From positions 1 through 7,500 of the forward strand of contig JAFGND010000089.1 in the NCBI GenBank assembly GCA_016927185.1: a stretch of 7,500 nucleotides of DNA, written 5' to 3'. Below, piece by piece: positions 7,030 through 7,500 of the stretch. The notes under the pieces are model-generated. The model was not told the DNA's origin, made no database searches, and saw nothing but the letters and a program-made list of their open reading frames with translations. The stretch's first letter is position 1, and every line of letters begins with the position of its first letter. The stretch comes from Candidatus Coatesiibacteriota bacterium. GTDB taxonomy: Bacteria; JAFGND01. Both the position numbers and the translations under genes were made by a program.

Positions 7030-7056
7030 TTGACTTAAAAAACCTCAAATTAGAAA
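7030..7056 (+). promoter_or_regulatory. Candidate distal rRNA promoter
   Basis: TTGACT (7030-7035) is followed 15 bases later by TAGAAA (7051-7056). The start CTTGACTTAAAAAAC (7029-7043) closely repeats that of the box at 7214 (CTTGACATAAAAAAC), which suggests a shared role in transcribing the rRNA operon. It lies about 410 bases before the 16S start. The -10 is weak, so this is the least certain of the three. Confidence 0.25.
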
Positions 7057-7164
7057 CAGAGAACAATTGATTTGAATAATTAGCTCCTGAAGCCTGATAG
7101 AAGCAAGGGATAGAAACTCAACTATCTATCAATAAAAGGCGCAATTTATAAATCATTGATATTG

Positions 7165-7196
7165 CTTCAATTCCACTAAAAAAGGAATTTCTGAAG
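7165..7196. other. Imperfect hairpin upstream of the main rRNA promoter
   Basis: AATTCC (7169-7174) pairs with GGAATT (7184-7189) around a nine-base A-rich loop, and CTTC (7165-7168) pairs with GAAG (7193-7196) across a three-base bulge. No T tract follows directly on either strand, so it is not a convincing terminator. It could be a remnant of one, or a protein-binding palindrome just before the promoter. Confidence 0.3.
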
Positions 7197-7198
7197 AC

Positions 7199-7250
7199 AA
7201 AAAAATTTTTATGCTTGACATAAAAAACAAGATTTTAAGAGTGGTGCCCG
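7199..7250 (+). promoter_or_regulatory. Likely rRNA operon promoter with UP-like element
   Basis: An A7T5 tract (7199-7210) lies four bases before a perfect TTGACA (7215-7220), the layout of an UP element that boosts rRNA promoters. The best -10 is weak, TAAGAG at 7236-7241 with a 15-base spacer. It is followed by TGGTGCCCG (7242-7250), an unusually GC-rich patch in this AT-rich region, which would fit the discriminator of a stringently controlled promoter. The UP tract and -35 are seen directly; the -10 and the control mode are inferred. Confidence 0.5.
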
Positions 7251-7290
7251 TGAGTTTGATAAAAGGGGAAGACTACTAAATACAAAATCC

Positions 7291-7317
7291 TTGACATGAA
7301 AACTCACAACATAAAAA
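7291..7317 (+). promoter_or_regulatory. Candidate proximal rRNA promoter
   Basis: A second perfect TTGACA (7291-7296) lies 76 bases after the first. The region 15 to 17 bases downstream is an A-rich run, TAAAAA (7312-7317) or AAAAAT (7314-7319), with four matches to the -10 consensus in either case. Tandem promoters are common before rRNA operons. It would start transcription about 115 bases before 16S and still include the boxA-like site. Confidence 0.4.
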
Positions 7318-7355
7318 ATGCAAACCCTGCTAAATTTTAAGGGAAAGCAGAAAAC

Positions 7356-7367
7356 GTTCTTTAATTA
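7356..7367 (+). promoter_or_regulatory. boxA-like antitermination site in the rRNA leader
   Basis: GTTCTTTAATTA resembles the boxA of rRNA leaders (the Escherichia coli core is GCTCTTTAACA, with TGTTCTTTGA-type forms elsewhere). boxA RNA binds NusB/NusE and keeps polymerase from stopping early in untranslated rRNA. Its place, 74 bases before the 16S start and after all candidate promoters, is as expected. Confidence 0.55.
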
Positions 7368-7440
7368 TGAAAATATAAGGATATGCAGAAACGAGCAAAA
7401 AAGCTTGTGCAAACCAGATTTTCTAAGACAACGAAAAATT

Positions 7441-7500
7441 TTTTTGAAGAGTTCGATCCTGGCTCAGGACGAACGCTAGCGGCGTGGATTAGGCATGCAA
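7441..7500 (+). rRNA. rrs: 16S ribosomal RNA, 5' end (partial)
   Basis: The sequence GAAGAGTTCGATCCTGGCTC (from 7446) is the conserved 16S start, followed by AGGACGAACGCTAGCGGCGTGG and ATTAGGCATGCAA. Aligning GAAGAG with Escherichia coli position 6 puts base 1 at 7441; the exact mature end is not determined. Base 7454 is C where Escherichia coli position 14 is U. The gene runs off the right edge. It is the first gene of the rRNA operon and diverges from the deacetylase gene. Confidence 0.96.

Larger units (their letters stand above)
6942..7440. other. Intergenic region: divergent promoters and rRNA leader
   Basis: This roughly 500-base non-coding, AT-rich stretch separates the minus-strand deacetylase gene from the plus-strand 16S rRNA gene. 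It contains three plus-strand boxes that begin CTTGACWT (7029, 7214 and 7290), a hairpin at 7165-7196, an UP-like tract before the second box, a boxA-like site and the precursor leader of the rRNA. A minus-strand TTGACT at 6991-6986 may serve the deacetylase. No ORF with a ribosome site and no tRNA was found. Confidence 0.65.

Noticed and set aside
7081-7200. tRNA or small structured RNA before the rRNA operon
   Set aside because: No cloverleaf, no TTCGA-type T-loop and no CCA end; the inverted repeats (such as GAAGCAA 7100-7106 with TTGCTTC 7162-7168) are short and far apart.

Overview
The window is AT-rich bacterial chromosome with ordinary codon use. The organism looks like a diderm: there is a lipoprotein signal peptide, and two secreted proteins end in C-terminal domains of the type IX secretion / FlgD-Ig-like kind. 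The last 60 bases are the 5' end of a 16S rRNA gene. Its signature (GCGTGGATTAGGCATGCAA) is, from memory, more like Planctomycetes, Omnitrophota and similar candidate phyla than Proteobacteria, Firmicutes or Bacteroidota. I cannot name the phylum from 60 bases; an uncultivated lineage that uses sorting-domain proteins is a reasonable guess.

Left part (1-2807): the 3' end of a secreted beta-propeller protein with a sorting domain; then a 311-base gap with a two-hairpin repeat element, an inverted degenerate half-copy of it and a likely promoter; then a 689-residue surface lipoprotein gene ending in a strong intrinsic terminator.

Middle (2808-6941): three genes on the minus strand, transcribed toward the lipoprotein gene. 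In order of transcription these are a cytoplasmic-type polysaccharide deacetylase, a protein joining an FHA domain to a PrsW-type intramembrane protease, and a second secreted seven-repeat beta-propeller with a C-terminal sorting domain. The gaps are 113 and 67 bases, so co-transcription is possible but not shown. Two perfect DnaA boxes in tandem lie between the deacetylase and the FHA-PrsW gene.

Right part (6942-7500): a non-coding rRNA leader. It holds up to three CTTGAC-type promoter boxes (one behind an A-tract/T-tract UP-like element), a hairpin, a boxA-like antitermination site, and the start of 16S rRNA. The rRNA operon and the deacetylase gene diverge from this region.

The protein genes share a cell-envelope theme: secreted propellers, a surface lipoprotein, a membrane protease with a phosphothreonine-binding domain and a glycan deacetylase. 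Nothing shows that they form one pathway. No CRISPR array, tRNA, transposase or defence system was seen. The most unusual items are the FHA-PrsW fusion, the tandem DnaA boxes and the paired-hairpin repeat.
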